Part shown: piece after piece, positions 33,619 through 45,800 of the stretch
Numbering within the stretch: position 1 is the stretch's first letter
Layout of the letters: every line of letters begins with the position of its first letter
Source: Arabidopsis thaliana
Taxonomy: Eukaryota > Streptophyta > Magnoliopsida > Brassicales > Brassicaceae
Assembly: GCF_000001735.4 (NCBI RefSeq)
Contig: NC_003070.9
Coordinates: 13,696,001 to 13,760,000, forward strand
Direction of reading: 5' to 3'
DNA length: 64,000 nt
Made by a program: the position numbers and the translations under genes
Notes under the pieces: generated by a model
Told to the model about the DNA's origin: nothing
Database searches by the model: none
The model's input: the letters and a program-made list of their open reading frames with translations, nothing else

Positions 33619-34183
33619 TTGAGTTGTAAATACAAAGAACTTAACTATAGAGTTGTGAATGCAAAGAGTTTAACTATGGTCATATTTATAGATGTAATGG
33701 TACGAACTTACTTTAATGTTTGTCTACATATATCTATGACCATGCATTATTTTGTCCAGTCATACTCAACTAATTAACCAATGCATGTCTCTACATCACA
33801 TGCAAATCTACGTAACCAATGCATGTGTACATTAGATAGTCAACTAATTAAATAATGCATGTCTAATTTTTTCAATGCATGTGTACGCTATTTATAATGG
33901 TCAAAGTCTTGATTTGGGATTTGTCAATGTTTTGTTTGACTAGACAAACAGAAGAATGTTTAGAGATGATGCAACATTGAAAAATACTTTGTTTGAGAAT
34001 GTTTTGTTTGACCATAATAGGTAATTGTGAATGTTGTGTTTGACCGGACATACGGTATAACTCAAATAGAAAAAATGTTTTTGAATTAAAAAATGTAATC
34101 AAATTTATTTTATATATACGACTAAAGCTTTTAGGTTTTAGTGACAACAAATAAAGTACTTATCCTTATAAGTATATCTGTCA

Positions 34184-35524
34184 AAATGAGTAATAATTTA
34201 CCAAATTTTCATCTTTCATCATTTTCTTCTTCGGATGATGAAATTATGATCAATAATTGCGATCATGAAGAAGAAGCAATACAACTTGCTATTACTAATA
34301 ACAATTCGGTTATTCAATTCCTTCTCAATCAACAAGAAAACCAGGCCACTCATGGTGGTTCAGTTCCCGGACATTCTTTCATCTACCGCGATCGAGAAAG
34401 TGCTCATGACAAATTGTTTAATGATTACTTTTCAGAGACTCCAAAGTACAATGAAGCTATATTTCGCAGAAGATATCGTTTGTCTCTCGTCCCCTATTTC
34501 TTTGTATTGTTCATGAAGTTGAAAATCATGACGCCTACTTCACACAACGAAGAGATTCAATGGGTAGACTTGGATTATCATCTCTTCAAAAAATAACGCC
34601 AGTGTTTTGGATGCTAGCATATGATCTTCCTGCAGATGCCATGGACGAGTACATGAAGATAGGCGAATCAACGACAATCGAAAACATGAAAAGATTTTGT
34701 CGAGCCGTAGTGGATATATTTTCAGAAGAGTACCTACGATCACCAACACCTAATGATGTTTCTAGCTTTACATTGGTGAAAAACGAGGTTTTCCCGGAAT
34801 GCTTGGTAGCCTGGATTATATGCATTGGAAGTGGAAAAATTGCCCAACTGCTTGGGCGGGACAATATGCAGGCCGTAGTGGATCACCTACTATAATACTT
34901 GAAGCGTTAGCAGATTATGATCTTTGGATATGACATGCATATTTTGGATTGCCAGGAACTAATAATGATATCAATGTGCTCGAGTTTTCCCATCTTTTCT
35001 CCAGACTCGCTTAAGGTATTACTCCTCCTCTTCATTATATCATTCAAGGAAAAGAATATAATATGGGTTATTACTTGGCTGATGGTACATATCCTAAATG
35101 GTCCACCATAGTACAAACTATTCATGAGTCAAGAGGTCCAAAGAACAAATATTTTGCAACACAACAAGAATCATGCAGAAAAGATGTTGAACGTGCATTC
35201 AGAGTTCTACAATCGCGTTTTGCTATTTTGAAAGGACTAGTACATTTTTGGGAAAAGTGTGTTACATGACATAATGATCACATGTATAATTTTACATAAT
35301 ATGATAATCGAGGATGAGCGTGATCTCGATGCACCGATTGAAGTTTAAGGGACTGTTCCACCTCCAACAGTCCAAATAGCAGAAGATGATGATATCTAGT
35401 TCCAAGAGTTGCTTGGTCGATTTAGAAAAATCAGAGATAAAGAAGCTCATTTTTCACTTCGAAATGCACTAATTGATCATTTGTGGGGAAAATATACTAA
35501 TACCGATGGTTACAAAAATCTATA
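34184..35524 (+). pseudogene. PIF/Harbinger (HARBI1/ALP1-like) transposase
   Basis: It starts with MSNNLPNFHLSSFSSSDDE and has SFIYRDRESAHDKLFNDYFS, then (after frame changes) FCRAVVDIFSEEYLRSPTPN. The catalytic region carries LDYMHWKWKNCPTAWAGQYA (first Asp) and ILEALADYDLWIWHAYFGLP (second Asp). Then YYLADGTYPKWSTIVQTIHE and KDVERAFRVLQSRFAILKGL contain the final acidic residue. The C-terminus ends ..LIDHLWGKYTNTDGYKNL. At least three frameshifts and several stops are needed to join these pieces. The homology to the DDE_4 transposase family is unmistakable. Confidence 0.85.
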
Positions 35525-35986
35525 ATATTTTCTTATTTTTAAACGATGTAATGTTGTTTTTCCTTAATAAAGTTTAATTAAAACAATTATAATTTTTTTA
35601 TGAAAGTTTTATAAGAGTTCAAGTAAATGGGTTAATTTGCAACTTTGTAAATTAAAGGTATTAATACTAAAACAGAAAAGAATCTATTTTAGAATATTTT
35701 TTTATCGAGGAAAAAATAGAGACAACCATTGGAGGAAAACTCATCTCTATTATAGAGTTTCTCTATTTTAAAGAAAAAAAATAGAAACAACCATTGGAGA
35801 TGTTTTTTTGTTTTGTAGTTACAACTATATGTCTTCGTAATTGATAAGACAAGAATATGAATCCAAATAAATAGGTTTTGTCTACTACAAATACAACACT
35901 TAGTCTTCATAATTAGATTCATCACATCAAATTCAACACTTACTATTCATAATTAAATATTAATTACATCAGTTAGGTTTTTTCTA

Positions 35987-36223
35987 CTACAAACACAACA
36001 TTCTAATTGCCATGGTGATTAAACAGCCACAACTAAAAACAATTACCATCTTAATTTCCTTCCTTTTTTTTCCCTTTCCATCAGATCGCTTACCATCCTC
36101 TCTTGGTTCCTTTCCATCTATCACTCTAAATTCTACTTCAAGAACGCCGATTTCAAATTCCAACTGTTCAATCTCATTTGTAAAAGCTTCATCTACCCAC
36201 TTAAACACATGGTTATCGTTCAT
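35987..36223 (-). pseudogene. GRF zinc-finger-like protein, C-terminal exon fragment
   Basis: The minus-strand frame reads FKWVDEAFTNEIEQLEFEIG, then a charged Glu/Lys stretch and a hydrophobic C-terminal segment (MVIVFSCGCLITMAIRML). The FKWVDE- start followed by a coiled coil is how GRF zinc-finger proteins continue after the finger; the tail suggests a C-terminal membrane anchor. The zinc finger itself, expected upstream (above 36223), is not recognisable. Likely a gene fragment. Confidence 0.4.
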
Positions 36224-36339
36224 AAGCTACATTTTTGAAATTGTAAAAGTTGTTAAGATTTCACCCATCAAATTTTCTTACAAAGCATCAAAATGAGATT
36301 TTTACCACCCTTCTTTTTGCAACAAAACCTAAGCTGCAT

Positions 36340-36445
36340 GGAATCATAAGCGGGTACGCGGAAGCGGAAGCGTTTGGAATCGCGGAAGCGGGTTTTGTAA
36401 AACATATAGAAAGCGGATATGTGTTGGAAGCGTTATATATAAGCA
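36340..36445 (+). repeat. GGAAGCG-rich short repeat
   Basis: The motif GCGGAAGCG / GGAAGCG recurs several times (GTACGCGGAAGCGGAAGCG, ATCGCGGAAGCGG) in an otherwise AT-rich stretch. It has no gene support. Confidence 0.5.
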
Positions 36446-36699
36446 TGTATATATACATATAATTTTTAGTCTATAATATACATTTAATATATAAGCATGC
36501 ATATATTAATTGGGGAAAACCCCGAAAAAACCTCCATTTTTTTTTGTCATTTAATACGCGTATTATTAAAGTTGGAAGAAAAGTACATCATTTAATTTCC
36601 GTGTTCTTTAAAAACCTCCTTTTTTATATATTGGTAAAATCGTACCTCCGAGTTAACGATCGTTAACTTTACTAACAGAATCGCTGACTGCGGTTAAAA

Positions 36700-36955
36700 A
36701 TTAACCTATGGTAATTTTACATGGACAAATATAATCTCTTTGTAATTTTTACGAATATATTGTTGTAGTCTGATGCCTACTCATAGATAGGTTATTCCTC
36801 TTAATTCGAGTTCGATATCCACCTTACTTATTTTTATGTATCGAACTCGAATTAAGAGGAATAACCTATCTATGAGTAGCCATCAGACTACGACAATATA
36901 TTTGTAAAAATTACAAAGATATTATATTTGTCCATGTAATTACAATGGGTTAACA
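36700..36955. repeat. Long near-perfect foldback (hairpin of ~110-bp arms)
   Basis: The arm from about 36700 to 36818 is the inverse of 36838 to 36955: for example TTATTCCTCTTAATTCGAGT on the left and ACTCGAATTAAGAGGAATAA on the right. Only about five mismatches occur in the inner ~95 bp. The loop is about 20 bp (36819-36837). The outer parts of the arms match less well. A separate perfect 14-bp palindrome, TTAACGATCGTTAA, lies just to the left near 36653-36666. Transcription across it would give a long double-stranded RNA stem. Confidence 0.8.
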
Positions 36956-38431
36956 ACTCAATTACTACAAGACTATTTGCTAGAAGGTAACAATTCAATT
37001 AATTCGTTTTATGATATAAAGAAGTTTATGCGGTCTTTGGGCTTACCTTACCACAAATTGACGTTTATGAAGATAATTGCATGATATTTTGGAAATATAC
37101 TGCACTAGAAGAGAATTGTCAATTCTGTAATAAACAAAGATTTCGTCAAACTCACAAGCCTGGGAGTTGCATAACGTCATATGTTTTATTTACCGATATC
37201 AGATAGATTGAAGAGATTATATCAATCGAATAACACGACAAAAGATATGAGATAGCATGTAGAGCACTCAGTGAATAACGGAGAAACGTGTCATCCATCT
37301 AATGGAGAAGCATGTAAACATTTTCTAAAGGTATACCCTAATTTTGCATCTGAGCCAAGAAATGTTTACCTTGGATTATGCACGGATGGTTTAAATCCAT
37401 TTGGCATGTCTGGACATAATTATTCTTTGTGGCTTGTAATCTTGACTCCATATAATCTACCACCTGACATGTGGATGAAACAATAATTTATGTTTTTATC
37501 AGTTCTCTTTCCTGGTCCAAATCATCCGAAGAGAAGTCTGGATATTTTTATTCAACCATTGATAGAAGAGTTGAAAGATTTGTGGGTTAACAGCGTAATG
37601 CATATGATATTTATACAAGGCAAAACTGTTTCTTATGAGATGTGCTTATGTGGACAATAAGTGATTTTCTAGCTTACAGAAAGCTTTCGGGGTGGACAAC
37701 ATATGGTCGGTTGGCATGTCCTTATTGTTGGGATGAGACATATGCATTTCAATTGAAGAATGGTAGGAAAATAAGTTGGTTTGATTGTCATCGGTGCTTT
37801 TTGCCAATGAATCACAGCTATCGACAAGACAAGGAAAACTTTTAAAAAGGAAGAGTTGTGAGCGATATTCCACTTCAACTGCTAACATGTGAAGAGTTGT
37901 GGAATATAGTAAAGAGTTTGCCAAACACAATTGATTGTGGAGTAAACCATGGGAAACTACAAGGATATGGTTACACTCATAACTCGCACAAGCAAAACAT
38001 TTTTTGGGAGCTACCTTATTGGAAAAATAATAATTTCCGACACAATCTTGATGCCCACTAAAAAAATACTTTTTGGATAATTTCATCAATACACTGCTTA
38101 ATGTGCAAGAGAATAGTAAAGATAACATCAGACAACGACTTGATTGTGAAAGAGCTTTGCAACTGTTCACAACTACATTTAACAGATGATGGAAAGGCAC
38201 CAGTTTCAATTTTCAGATTACAAGTTGATGCAAAAACAATTTTTCTACAGTGACTCGAAAAATATGTTAAATTTTCTGATGTGTATTTATCTAGTCTATC
38301 CAAATGTATTGATCTACTTAAAGGAAAATTATCAGGAATGAAAATTCATGACTGCCCTGTGTTAATGCGACGATTACTTCCAATTACATCTACTGAGCTT
38401 ATGGATAAATCTGTACACGAAACATTATCTG
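36956..38431 (+). pseudogene. CACTA element F: TNP2 transposase, 5' part
   Basis: Plus strand, heavily decayed. Recognisable pieces are EDNCMIFWKYTALEENCQFC, PGPNHPKRSLDIFIQPLIEE, LMWTISDFLAYRKLSGWTTY and GRLACPYCWDETYAFQLKNG, followed by ISWFDCHRCFLPMNHSYRQD. The same blocks appear in order in the better-preserved transposase of element G on the minus strand. The N-terminal zinc-finger region is missing at the foldback, and frameshifts and stops are frequent. The exon ends at about 38431 with a donor GTAAGT. Element G is inserted in the following intron, and the gene resumes at 47575. Confidence 0.8.
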
Positions 38432-38696
38432 GTAAGTCTATAATTTTTAGTTGATCGAATTTATATTATTTCCTACTAAAGGTTATATTTTGGTTGAGTT
38501 ATACTTTTTAAATCAATATGTGTGAAAGAAAGATGAATACTAAAATCTATGTTAGATGTTTTAGAATTTTTTAAAACCATATATTAGAATAAATACAGTA
38601 ATATTATCCACTCATACCACATGATTCCAAATCCTCCGTAGGAACAAAAATTCTATTTTTCCTTTCTTTTTAGCTATAGGACTATCACTACAAGAA

Positions 38697-39290
38697 AACA
38701 GGTGATTGACGACCTACAAGTCAGTCGTTTAGTAGTCGTAACTAAAGCTAATACGACTAATTTGCGACTAATAACTGTAGTCATTAATCCATAGTCGCTA
38801 AAAACAGTAGTCGTTTATTAGTCGTTGGTCAACGACCATAATACGACAACTGACTAAACAGTGAAAAATCGTCGTTACGTAGTCGTATTATGTCGGCGAC
38901 TTATTGACGACTATCCTACGATTATTTGTACTGTACAGAGCGTGTGAGAACATGTAGTCGTTTCGTAGTCGTTAATTGTGTACGACGACTTTACGACTAT
39001 GTTGCGATTAATTATTATAAACCCTGGGTATGTTTCCAGTTGTCGTAAAGTAGTCGTAAATATGTTTACGACTATTCGACGACTCTTTGACGATTAAAAG
39101 TACTTTGCCAAGGATTTGAAACTTTTTGTCATAACATAGTCGTATAAGTATATACGACTATTGGACGTCAGTTTTACGATTCTTTTATGACTAATTTGTT
39201 TAGTCTTATGATTGTCGTAAAGTTATGTGACTACTTGATGACGATTCAGCGACTATAGTGCTACTTATTTACTACTTTTTTGCGACTAAT
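38697..39290. repeat. Left subterminal motif array of element G
   Basis: Roughly 600 bp with a GTCGT, TAGTCG, CGACTA or ACGAC word every 15-25 bases in both orientations. In En/Spm such subterminal repeats bind the TNPA protein and are needed for transposition; that role is inferred here from the position and density of the motif. Confidence 0.85.
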
Positions 39291-39497
39291 AGTTTGGTCC
39301 GAATAAAGATTTGGTCATTAGGTGATGGGTTTCTTGTTTGTTCTTGTTTGTTCATCGATTGTTCTTGTTTGTTATTGATATGCTATACAATATGAAAACA
39401 TTGCTTATATATTGAAAATCAAGTTCAAAACATAAAATTATCTTGTTCAAACATACAACTTATTGAAAGATACAATTAGTGTTTGGAAACCTAAATT

Positions 39498-41957
39498 CTA
39501 TGGATCATTAGATGGGGGAGTAATTGGGATACGCTCTGTGGATGTGGAAGAGTGTGTGGCAATGAAGTCCAAGAACTGCGGATCGGTTTGGCGGAGATAC
39601 TTCTCAACTAAGGACAAGTGCTCGAGCTTGTCCTTTTGCTCAGCTGTGACTCGGGCTGTCTCGGCTTCTCGGGCAGCAATCTCAGCATCTCGCTTCTCGT
39701 TATATGCAGCCTGTTCTTCAATTTGCCGCTGAGCTTCCTGCAGCCGTTCTTCTAAGGCTTTAAAGGTTGAGTCTCCGGGGAGTTGGCGGTTGGCACTGCC
39801 TAGAGTTTCTTTAAGACAGCCAAGTCCATAAGGATTGCCTCTTGCATCCTTTTCTGTGGACTACAAGAAATAAAGAGGAAGATAATTAGTGACAGATCCT
39901 AAATGTCTCTAAGACTCTGAAAAAGACAAAGAACATCTTACCTCGAGAAATATGGCTGCATACTCATCTAGTGTGAGATCCCGAGGACGTGAAGAGCCAT
40001 CAGACACAGCAGAAGCAGCTGCCTCTAGTTCAGACAGCTTCTCTCTCACATTCTGCTCATACGCCAGAGCAATCTTCTCTGCCTTCTGATCAACATAAGT
40101 CCCATTCGACTTAGTGTGTGTCTGGATGAACACCTCACCAAGAGGGACAGGTCTTCCCATTTTTTCTTCCTGCAAACACAGATCACAAGCTTCATTACTA
40201 TCAACAGACTAAACATCACACACAGTTAAACGAACATCACTAAAACACATGGGAAGATTGCAGAAACACTTACCAATTCATCTTGGATTTCTTGGAAAGA
40301 CTTTGGCCCAGAGTAGTGGACGTGAGGACCGAGACCGTTACGGTCAGAGAGACGAGCTTTGGAATATGTCTTACTCCTTTTCTGTGCCTCTTCAGTGTCC
40401 CAGTAGTCGCACATGGTTCCCCACAGAGTTTCTCCAATCCATGGAGGCTGCTCTCGAGTTCTCCTTGCGGTGCTAACCATGTCCTTCAAGCGCCTCTTAA
40501 CGATCTCATTGAAGTAGTATTGGACTGTCCCTGTTATTAAGGGATCCCAGTGGTGAGTTTTCTACAAAAAAAGTGTGAAGTTAGTGAACAAATGACAGAT
40601 TAAATAGTACAGTCTAATGAAAGTTGAAGAAATACAAGAAGCTTACCGCAAACTCTAAAAACAATCTTTCTCTTTTATCCAATGGCACACAGGACCAATT
40701 ATAGTAGGGAGCATTGAACTTTTGAGTAAAAATCCGTGTGATCTTTCTAACCAATTTAGATCCTCTGTCGCGAGTAAACCTCCAAACACATGCAACACAG
40801 ACAGAAAGTAAACATGTTTAAAATCCAAAACACTACAACTACAACAGACTATATAATTGAACAAAGGCAGATTCTACAAGATTCTAGACAAGTATAAGCC
40901 GACAAGATCACACACAGAACACAATAATCAACATAACAAGATCATAGACAGTAAAGAACAAGTATAAACAAGTATAGAACAAAGACAGATCCTCATTGGT
41001 AGTCTGCCGAAAACATGCTAAGTTCAACAATCAACAAATGTTCCACAATTAAGTTCATGATTCACAACAGAACACAATAAAGAACTTAACAAGATTATAG
41101 ACAAGTATAGAACAAAGACAGATCCTCAATGTCAAAGCCGAAAACATGCTAAGTTCAACAATCAACAAATGTTCCACAATTATGTTCATGATTCACCACA
41201 GAACACAATAAATAACCTAACAAGATTATAGACAAAGTGAAGAACTTAACAAGATCACACACGAGTTTAGAACAAAGGCAGATTCTACTATGTTACATAA
41301 ACCCTAACAAACATCCAACTCCAACAAAGGCAGATTCTACTATGTTACACAAACCCTAACAAGCCATTCTACAGACCATAACACGAGTTACACTACACAG
41401 GCTAAGAACACTAGAATAAAATAGAGGAAGAAAACATACCACTCGGTTTTAGGTTTGAGAATTGGAGACAAGACACAACACCACTGCTCCCTGTTTGGCA
41501 CAGAGAGTGTCGATTGCAGAGCCATCGCCGAGTCTTCTTGTAGCTCCGGCAACGTCCCAGGAACTTCCTCTTGGAAGTTGTTCCCTTGAGACGACGGGTG
41601 GCTGTTTGCTGGAGCGTCTGAATCTCGCGACTGAGGAGGAGTTTGCTAAGGTGGCGCTGTTGGCGGCGGAGTGTAGTGGACCTCTTCAGATAGAGGCGGA
41701 GGAGCTTGATGTTGTGGTTGAGTCGTTGAGTTCTGGAAGAGTTGCAGAGACGGTGGATAGTTGCGGACGTGGGGTGCAGACGTTGAAGGTCCATGTTGTT
41801 GAGCCGGCTCCGTCGCAGGAACTTGAACCGCCAGCGCCGGAGTGAAGTTGTATTGGGGAGGAAGATTTGCAGGTCTTGATCCGCCGGCGCCGGCTCTCTG
41901 AGTGACGTTCGGCGTCGTCTTACGCTTCCTTGAGCCACCTCGACCGCCGATAGGCAT
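39498..41957 (-). CDS. CACTA second protein, Transposase_24 (Ptta/En/Spm) family
   Basis: Five exons, 41957-41440, 40779-40647, 40561-40274, 40169-39942 and 39860-39498, join with consistent phase to 509 codons. One TAG interrupts exon 1 (41648-41646, after ..TPPPTAPP). Exon 1 starts MPIGGRGGSRKRKTTPN and is Pro/Gln-rich. The middle holds the family core (KLVRKITRIFTQKFNAPYYN, NWSCVPLDKRERLFLEFAKT, GLGPHVHYSGPKSFQEIQDE, EVFIQTHTKSNGTYVDQKAE). The C-terminus is an Ala/Glu coiled coil (KALEERLQEAQRQIEEQAAY). It is likely the DNA-binding partner that recognises the element's motif arrays. The related gene in element F starts at about 50688. Confidence 0.82.
40983..41365. repeat. Direct repeats in intron 1 of the element G second gene
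   Basis: A ~130-bp unit is present twice (about 40983-41112 and 41113-41240), sharing GCCGAAAACATGCTAAGTTC and AACAAATGTTCCACAATTA. A ~52-bp unit (ACAAAGGCAGATTCTACTAT then GTTACA(T/C)AAACCCTAAC) is present twice at 41272-41365. Confidence 0.8.
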
Positions 41958-41974
41958 GATAGTGAGCCAAATGA

Positions 41975-42330
41975 AGAGATTGAAGAGAAGAAGAAGAAGA
42001 AGACGAAGCAGATCGGAGAGGTTGAAGGTTAGAGATCGAAGAAGATCGATCGATCTTATAGGAAGAAGAAGAAGATCGATCTATAAGGAGAAAGGATCGA
42101 TCTTAGAAAGAGTTTTGGGGATTAGGGTTTTCGAGACAAAGAAGAAGAAGAAGAGGAGGTTGGATCGAATAGGTTTAAGGTGAGAGATCGAAGAAGATCG
42201 ATCGATCTTAGAAAGAAGAAGAAGAAGATCGAAGAAGAAAGAGAATTGGGGATTAGGGTTTTGCGAGACGAAGAAGACGAAGAAGAAGAAGAAGAACTGG
42301 CTAAGTGTTTGGCTCGAAGAGAAATGACTC
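41975..42330. repeat. GAA/GATC-rich duplicated leader of the second gene
   Basis: Two related copies (about 42028-42180 and 42181-42300) share GAGATCGAAGAAGATCGATC and GGGGATTAGGGTTTT separated by GAAGAA runs. The region is the presumed 5' leader/promoter of the minus-strand gene starting at 41957. Long open frames across it are simple-sequence artefacts. Confidence 0.75.
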
Positions 42331-42354
42331 GATTTAGGGTTTTCAACACAATAG

Positions 42355-42720
42355 AGGTCGCATAATAGTCGCATAATTGTCGCATACTAATTTGGGTTTG
42401 GGCCTCGAAATTTTGAAGCCCAACTAATCAAACAAGTATCGTTGAGTAGTCGTAATTTTGTCGCCAATTATACTGGGTTTGGGTTTCAAAATTTCAAAGC
42501 CCAACAAATCAAAACTTGTCGGTATTTAGTCGCAATATAGACGCCTATACTAATGGGTTTGGGCCCCGAAATTTTAAAGCCTAACATATCAAACAGTTGT
42601 CGCATAATAGTCGTCGTTTTGTCGCCGATTTTAATGGGTTTGGATTTCAACGTTTAGAAGCCCAATAAAACTTATCTTAGTTGCTCATTAGTCGCATAAT
42701 AATCACTTTTAAATTGATAT
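42355..42720. repeat. Internal GTCGCATA motif array upstream of the second gene
   Basis: About four units of ~85-110 bp, each with TAGTCGCATAAT or GTCG(C/T)A words and ATGGGTTTGGG(C/T)...TTTTAAAGCC(C/T)AAC. They lie between the end of the TNP2 gene and the leader of the second gene. The GTCG/CGAC words are the same as in the two subterminal arrays, so this is a third cluster of putative binding sites, at the promoter of the putative binding protein. Confidence 0.75.
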
Positions 42721-42828
42721 AATTATAGATGTGAAGAAATATTTGTATATCATAAAAAAGTTCAATGATTTTATGAAACAAAATTCATTCTAATATTTAT
42801 TCAAATAATTATACATATATTAACACAG

Positions 42829-45800
42829 TTATACATCTTCATCTTCTACTTCATCTTCGTCCAAGGACGATAAATTACATCGGAATTCGTCTTCTGGTTC
42901 AGCATCCCCGACATCGTAATCAAGGATTATTGGGTTTAAGTTGGCTACCGGAGTTTCAAGAACAAGATCTTCAATTGTAGTGAGCAAAACATCATCATCA
43001 TTTTCTGTTTGCAAAAGAGTTGGATCATTGTTTTCATATTCTCCAGAAATGTTTCCCCTCGGATTGACTTTTAGAACATTGAGCCAAATGTTCTTTGGTT
43101 TCTTCGTATATGGATACGGAATATAACAAACTTGATCTGCTTGAGATCCTGTATACATATATCAAAGATAGATTATTAATAATTAAAAAAGAAACGTATT
43201 TTGGACTTAAGAATAATTACGTACCAAGAATAAATGGCTCGTATTTATTGTATTTCCTCGTAGATAGAATGTCTACAACGCCACTATGGCTTCGTCGAGT
43301 GCCTCTCCCGATCTTTGGGTCATACCACTTACACTTAAAAAGTGTGATCCTCAAATTGACGATACCCTCATACTCGAGTTCTATAATATCTGTTAAGGTA
43401 CCGTAGAAATCCGCTTCATCTGATGAATCAGCGTAATTTTCACCTTTAACACAGATCCCATAGTTACATGTCTTTCGTCCAGCGCCGTGATTTTGCGTAT
43501 GAAACAAATATCCTCTTGTGAAATACATTGGCCAAGTTTTAACCTTGTTCAAAGGTCCTTGCACAATCTCTTGAACCCAAGTAGGAAATGGAGAAGTAGT
43601 GTTCCAGTATGTTACCTACATAATAGATAAACAATATCAATTAGTATATATTAAATGATCACCTTTCGAATGAACCAAAATTGATGTAGACTTACATATT
43701 CTTTAACCCATAGATGATATTCTTCCGCTCTTCTCGCGTAGAGTTCTTTTTCGGGCAAGCATGGATATTTGGCAGAAAGATAATCTTCGAACATACTACA
43801 TTTACAAACGAGGAAAAATTTATCAAAGTGATCTTAGTGAAAATTTACAAACAACGAGTGATTAAAAATACCTCTCAAACGGTTTAAAATAGTCACAATT
43901 TCTTAAAACATATGCATGTGCGCTTTGGTAGTCTTTCTCTAAAAGCCAATCTACATGCATTTCACCACTTGGACGGCCGACGTGCATAAATATATTAGGT
44001 ACTCCAGAGACATGATATACAGGAACTTCACCTTCATTGAATCTTGTTAACCTGATCCATGTAAGTGAATTAATATCGAAGAATATCTAATCGTTAAATA
44101 ATTAAATATATTTACCTTGATTTTGTTTGAATATGATCGGCAAAGTAGTGCTCTGAAAAATAAGCAATCTCGTCATTGATATATGACTCAACAATTGAAC
44201 CTGCAGCATATCTTTTGTTCTTTGCTTTTCCTTTCAACTTTTTGAAAAACCTCTCGAATGGGTACATCCACCTATATTGGACTGGGCCACCCAATTCAGC
44301 TTCGTATGGGAGATGGATAGGTAAGTGTTCCATAACATCAAAAAATGATGGTGGAAAGATCTTTTCGAAGTTACAGATGATTAAAACTATGTTCTGTTTG
44401 AGAATTTGAACGCGACTTGTCTGTAAAGTTCTCGAACATAGATCTCGGAAAAATGCTCCAATTCCTAAAATATATGTGCAAGTTAAATGATTAGATTAAA
44501 AAAATGTTGGAATAAAATATAGTTAGTATATATTGTACCTGATAGTGCAAGGTGGACATTCCGGTCAAGCAGTTCAGCAAAGATAAATGGAAGTAGTCGC
44601 TCCATAAATACATGACAATCATGACTTTTCATGCCTGAAAACTTTCCATTATCCAGATCTACACAACTAGCCAAATCTGAAGAATAACCATCTGGAAATC
44701 TAATATCATATTTCACACATTGTAATAAACTCTGTTTGGCTTCTTCTGTCAATGTATACGCTGGAAATGGAGCTTTGCCACTACTATCAATATGTAAGCC
44801 TGGGCGTGAACAAAATTTCTCAATATCCAATCTTGACATGATATTATCTTTTGATTTACCCTTAACTCTCATGAGAGTGTTCATGATGTTGTCAAGAAAA
44901 TTCTTCTCTGTATGCATCACATCAATATTATGTCGAAGATTGAGGTCTTTCCAGTAAGACAACTCCCACAAGATGCTTTCCTTGTGCCAATTATGTTCCT
45001 TCCCATAGCCTCGCATCTTCTTTTCATGACCGTTCCCACCAACATCCTTCGTTTTTGGTGGATTTACACTAGCCAACCTCTCGTAATAAACTTGCTCCCC
45101 TGTCAAAGACTCAGGTGGATATTCGCTAGAAGCATCTCTTCCTTTCAGAAAGTCTTTTCTGTTCCTACGGGATGGATGACCATGAGGAAGAAATCTACGG
45201 TGACAATCAAACCAGCATGTCTTCCGTCCATTGGGTAGATAAAAAGACTTTGTACTTTCCATGCAAACAGGACAAGACAATTTACCATGAGTAGTCCATC
45301 CTAATAACATGTTATACGCCGGAAAGTCGCTAATCGTCCACAGTAGTACTGCTTTTAGATTAAAATTCTGACTCAATGAAACATCGTACGCATCGACTCC
45401 AGTAGACCAGAACTCTTTTAACTCCTCAATAAGAGGTTGGAGGAAGACATCAAGACTAGCTCGAGGATGATTTGGACCAGAATTCAGAATGGTAAGAAAT
45501 AAGTACTCGGTATTCATGCACATACCAGGGGGTAAATTATAAGGAGTTAGGATCACAGGCCACAACGAATGATTACGAGACATGCCAAATGGATTGAACC
45601 CATCAGTACACAACCCGAGATAAACGTTACGAGGTTCTTCGGCAAACTCGGGATGTAACCCTTGGAAATATCTCCACTCTGCTGCATCTGAAAGATGATT
45701 CATTTCTCCCTCCTTTGATTGGTGCTCAGCATGCCATCGCATTGCCGCAGCTGTCTTATGGCTCTGATACATTCTCTTCAACCGGTCCCCAATAGGTAGA

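Larger units (their letters stand above)
32136..35806. mobile_element. PIF/Harbinger element with both genes, decayed
   Basis: Left end GGGCATCTCCAACCCATCC preceded by TTA (32133-32135); right end, as reverse complement, ACATCTCCAATGGTTG. Subterminal CTCTATTTTTGTCTCTA-like repeats occur at both sides. It contains the two divergently arranged genes typical of the superfamily: a Myb/SANT-type ORF1 on the minus strand and a DDE transposase on the plus strand. The right TSD is not clear, so that boundary is approximate to within about 5 bp. Both genes have stops or frameshifts. Confidence 0.82.

Noticed and set aside
35880-36000. TCTACTACAAACACAAC as a left CACTA terminus of element F
   Set aside because: It lacks the CACTA start and appears twice as part of a local AT-rich repeat.
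42081-42385. Ser-, Arg- or Phe-rich frames on both strands
   Set aside because: Created by GAA/GATC simple sequence in the leader of the element G second gene.
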